Source: Thermodesulfobacteriaceae bacterium (lineage in GTDB: Bacteria > Desulfobacterota > Dissulfuribacteria > Dissulfuribacterales > UBA3076). Taken from it: a DNA stretch of 7,380 nt. Under the pieces are notes generated by a model that worked only from the letters and a program-made list of their open reading frames with translations, did no database searches and was not told the DNA's origin. Below, piece after piece: positions 5,558 to 7,380 of this stretch. The DNA is taken from positions 1-7,380 of the forward strand of contig DTYO01000076.1 in the NCBI GenBank assembly GCA_012961845.1, read 5' to 3'. Positions within the stretch are counted from its first letter, which is position 1, and each line of letters begins with the position of its first letter. A program made the translations under genes and the position numbers.

Positions 5558-5698
5558 GGGCGCCTCTGTAAAAATTGTTCTTCTACATGCAGCCGTTTCG
5601 CACGCAAAGAAATAATCCTCGAAATATCACCACAATATCTTCGGTTATTTTCCCTGCGCGCCTTGTTCCGTAACAAATTCCTGATTATCAGAGCACCC
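5558..5698 (-). mobile_element. 141-bp MITE-like element with TTCA duplication
   Basis: The ends GGGCGCCTCTG (5558-5568) and CAGAGCACCC (5689-5698) are inverted repeats, and TTCA flanks the element directly on both sides (5554-5557 and 5699-5702), a perfect 4-bp target-site duplication. Much of the interior is also self-complementary about a centre near 5628: CGCAAAGAAATAATCC faces GGTTATTTTCCCTGCG, and CGAAATAT faces ATATCTTCG. It has no coding capacity of note. Read on the minus strand it shares AATCAGGAATTT and the ATTTTT-CAGAGGC ends with the 66-bp element at 2707, which looks like an internally deleted relative. The era stop codon lies inside the right-hand duplication, so the protein end was not altered. 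The transposase that moved it is unknown. Confidence 0.75.
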
Positions 5699-5699
5699 T

Positions 5700-6623
5700 T
5701 CAAGTAGTAAGACCAAGGCGGGAAATGGCTTTCTCATCTTTCGACCAGTTCTTCAGGACCTTCACCCACAAGGTAAGACGCACCCGCCGGCCCCATAGGT
5801 GTTTCAGCTCCTTTTCCACCAGCTGCCGGATCTTTTTGATAAACCGGCCGCCCTTTCCGATAATTATCCCTTTTTGGGAGGCCCTTTCCACAAAGATAAC
5901 AGCAAAGACATCGACTCTGTTTTTTTCAGGATCAGACCTTATGTGGTCACAGACTACAGCCGTTGAATATGGTATCTCCTGTTCAGCCAGCAGGAAAATT
6001 TTCTCCCTGATCAGCTCGGTAACAATTTCTTCCGTGGTCTGGTCTGTAATGATGGCTCCGTCATAAAACCGGGGCCCTTCCGCCAGTAGCCTGAGAACTT
6101 CATCCAGGACAAGATTTACACCTTTTCCGTATCGCGCCGAAACGGGCACTACTGCCTCAAAATGATACATATCCCTGAATTCATCAATGATGGGCAGGAG
6201 GGTCTCCTTGGCCACACGGTCAATCTTGTTGAGAACCAGTATCACAGGAAGCCTGACCCGCTTCAGGAGTTCCAGTATGGCAAATTCGCGACTTCTGCGC
6301 CTGCGGGTCACATCTACTACAAACAGTGCTGCATCTACATCGTCAAGGGCTTGAGTTGCCCAGCGCACCAGCATTTTGTTGAGCAGCCCCTGAGAGCTGT
6401 GGATGCCGGGAGTGTCTACAAAGACCACCTGAAAGTTGTTCCCTGTCAAAATCCCCCGGACCTGCCGCCTAGTGGTCTGAGGCTTTGGAGTGGTAATAGC
6501 GACCTTTTCTCCCAGTAATTCGTTAAGCAGAGTGGATTTACCCACGTTGGGCGCCCCTATTATTGCCACATAACCTGAACGAAAATTGACCTGTCTTCCT
6601 GAGTCCTGCGAGTCGGCTTCCAT
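5700..6623 (-). CDS. era: GTPase Era (ribosome assembly)
   Basis: Era is a GTPase that binds 16S rRNA near its 3' end and helps mature the 30S subunit. The chosen start gives 307 residues (E. coli 301). GTP-binding motifs in order: G1 GAPNVGKS (23-30), G2 in KPQTTRR (47-53), G3 DTPG (70-73), G4 NKID (132-135) and G5 SAR (162-164). The C-terminal KH RNA-binding domain carries GIIIGKGGRFIKKI (252-265). The frame is open for 34 codons further upstream, but those residues are the rnc 3' end read in another frame and look unrelated to Era. ATG 6623 starts one base after the rnc TGA, with AGAGAC as a weak ribosome binding site, so it is probably translationally coupled to rnc. The stop codon lies in the target duplication of the inverted-repeat element. 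Confidence 0.95.
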   Translation of the reverse strand: MEADSQDSGRQVNFRSGYVAIIGAPNVGKSTLLNELLGEKVAITTPKPQTTRRQVRGILTGNNFQVVFVDTPGIHSSQGLLNKMLVRWATQALDDVDAALFVVDVTRRRRSREFAILELLKRVRLPVILVLNKIDRVAKETLLPIIDEFRDMYHFEAVVPVSARYGKGVNLVLDEVLRLLAEGPRFYDGAIITDQTTEEIVTELIREKIFLLAEQEIPYSTAVVCDHIRSDPEKNRVDVFAVIFVERASQKGIIIGKGGRFIKKIRQLVEKELKHLWGRRVRLTLWVKVLKNWSKDEKAISRLGLTT

Positions 6624-6624
6624 A

Positions 6625-7365
6625 TCAGTTGTCTCTGTTCTGCAATACTGCCAGTGCCTTCCGGGCTGCCTTCTGCTCAGCCTCCTTCTTGCTTTTCCCC
6701 TTGCCCCGTGCCAGAACCTCTCCATTGAAATAAAGAGCTATCACAAAGGTCCTCTGGTGGTCCGGACCGGTTATGGCTTCGACCCTGTAATTCGGAACAG
6801 CATGGAAACGTTTCTGAGTCAACTCCTGAAGCAAACTCTTGAAATCATGACCTATTCCTATCTCAACGGCCTGATCCAGCAGGCTGCCGAAAAGTGCTTC
6901 TATGATACGGAAGGCCTCATCGATTCCGCCGTCCAGGTACAGGGCGCCGATCAATCCCTCCAACGCATCGGACAATATGGACGGTTTCTCACGCCCCCTG
7001 TTTTTATCTTCTCCCCTGCCCAGACGCAGATATCTTCCAAGATCAAGCAGGCGGGCCAGGGATGCAAGCTGTGATTCGTTCACCAGGAAAGAACGCATCC
7101 GGGTGAGTTCGCCTTCACGACATTTCCTGCCATGGCGGTCATACAGGCATCTGCTGATTACGAGTTCCAGAACCGCATCGCCGAGGAATTCCAGTCGCTC
7201 ATTGTCCTGGACCTGGGTCCCATGTTCCGCGGCATAGGATTTGTGAGTCAGGGCCTGGATCAAAAGACGGGGATCCTTGAAATGATAACCTATCCGGTCT
7301 TCCAGATCGGAACAGGCAGACTGCGCAGGTAAAGGGCTCTCTGGTTCTTCCACCATGTCCATCAT
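6625..7365 (-). CDS. rnc: Ribonuclease III
   Basis: RNase III cuts double-stranded RNA, releasing 16S and 23S precursors and processing some mRNAs. It is 246 residues, slightly longer than E. coli (226) because of an N-terminal extension of about 18 residues. The signature NERLEFLGDAVL is at 55-66. Catalytic metal-binding residues by family comparison are Glu59, Asp63, Asp133 and Glu136 (in SDALEGLIG). A double-stranded RNA binding domain covers about 174-243, with the GKGKSKKEAEQKAARKAL end. AGAGGTG (7377-7371, minus strand) is five bases before ATG 7365 and eight before ATG 7362, so either may be used. That ribosome binding site falls within what appears to be the end of a mobile inverted-repeat element. 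era follows after one base. The gene is complete in the window. Confidence 0.95.
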   Translation of the reverse strand: MMDMVEEPESPLPAQSACSDLEDRIGYHFKDPRLLIQALTHKSYAAEHGTQVQDNERLEFLGDAVLELVISRCLYDRHGRKCREGELTRMRSFLVNESQLASLARLLDLGRYLRLGRGEDKNRGREKPSILSDALEGLIGALYLDGGIDEAFRIIEALFGSLLDQAVEIGIGHDFKSLLQELTQKRFHAVPNYRVEAITGPDHQRTFVIALYFNGEVLARGKGKSKKEAEQKAARKALAVLQNRDN

Positions 7366-7367
7366 AA

Positions 7368-7380
7368 GGGCACCTCTAAA
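7368..7380. mobile_element. Possible third MITE end, cut by the window edge
   Basis: GGGCACCTCTAAA matches the ends of the elements at 2707-2772 and 5558-5698 (GGGCGCCTCTGTAAA and, reversed, GGGTGCCTCTGAAA), apart from one or two substitutions and a missing G. It lies two bases before the rnc start codon, with ATAA as the putative adjacent target bases. The rest of the element, if present, is beyond the window. Its complement contains the rnc Shine-Dalgarno sequence. Confidence 0.4.
7371..7377 (-). promoter_or_regulatory. Ribosome binding site of rnc within a repeat end
   Basis: Read on the minus strand this is AGAGGTG, five bases before ATG 7365 and eight before ATG 7362. The same bases are the CACCTCT of a putative terminal repeat, so the mobile element may have donated the site. 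Confidence 0.6.

Noticed and set aside
5480..5707. A 75-codon plus-strand open frame between lpxC and era
   Set aside because: It is mostly the inverted-repeat element read through, with no ribosome binding site or family likeness.
6624..6725. An N-terminal extension of Era of 34 residues
   Set aside because: These bases are the end of rnc in another frame. The extension is Arg/Trp-rich and unlike Era, and ATG 6623 fits the family length and the one-base rnc-era junction.
1..7380. CRISPR array, tRNA or rRNA genes, toxin-antitoxin or defence genes
   Set aside because: No regular spaced repeats, cloverleaf sequence, rRNA motif or defence-type protein was seen on either strand.

Overview
The window looks like chromosome from a Gram-negative, cytochrome-making bacterium. 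LpxC implies lipid A. A ResB/CcsA (System II) cytochrome c pair between two TatA genes suggests an anaerobic Desulfobacterota-type (deltaproteobacterial) lineage. That assignment is inference from gene content; no rRNA or other phylogenetic marker is present. Base composition is moderate and similar throughout, except for an AT-rich stretch upstream of lpxC.

Layout: positions 1-164 hold the decayed end of an insertion sequence: two subterminal repeats, a strong ribosome binding site and only the first codons of a transposase (minus strand). Then come five plus-strand genes: tatA (259-465), resB (522-1865), ccsA (1865-2707), a second tatA (2811-3032) and a sugar-nucleotidyltransferase-like gene (3144-4055). 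Three minus-strand genes converge on them: rnc (7365-6625), era (6623-5700) and lpxC (5124-4195). A good intrinsic terminator for lpxC lies between the two convergent groups. rnc and era are separated by one base. About 575 bp separate era from the preferred lpxC start and hold no convincing gene.

Functionally, resB and ccsA make a haem delivery and ligation complex for c-type cytochromes. The TatA proteins serve folded-protein export, though no tatC is present. LpxC commits precursor to lipid A. RNase III and Era act in rRNA processing and 30S maturation. The nucleotidyltransferase probably makes an activated sugar, but its substrate is not resolved.

The most interesting structure is a family of small non-coding inverted-repeat elements (MITE-like) with ends close to GGGCACCTCTGAAAAAT. 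One of 66 bp starts on the ccsA stop codon. One of 141 bp sits at the era stop codon with a perfect 4-bp target duplication (TTCA). A third end lies two bases before the rnc start codon, where it supplies the Shine-Dalgarno sequence. All three abut gene boundaries without disrupting the genes. I found no clearly new multi-gene system; the other genes are housekeeping types.
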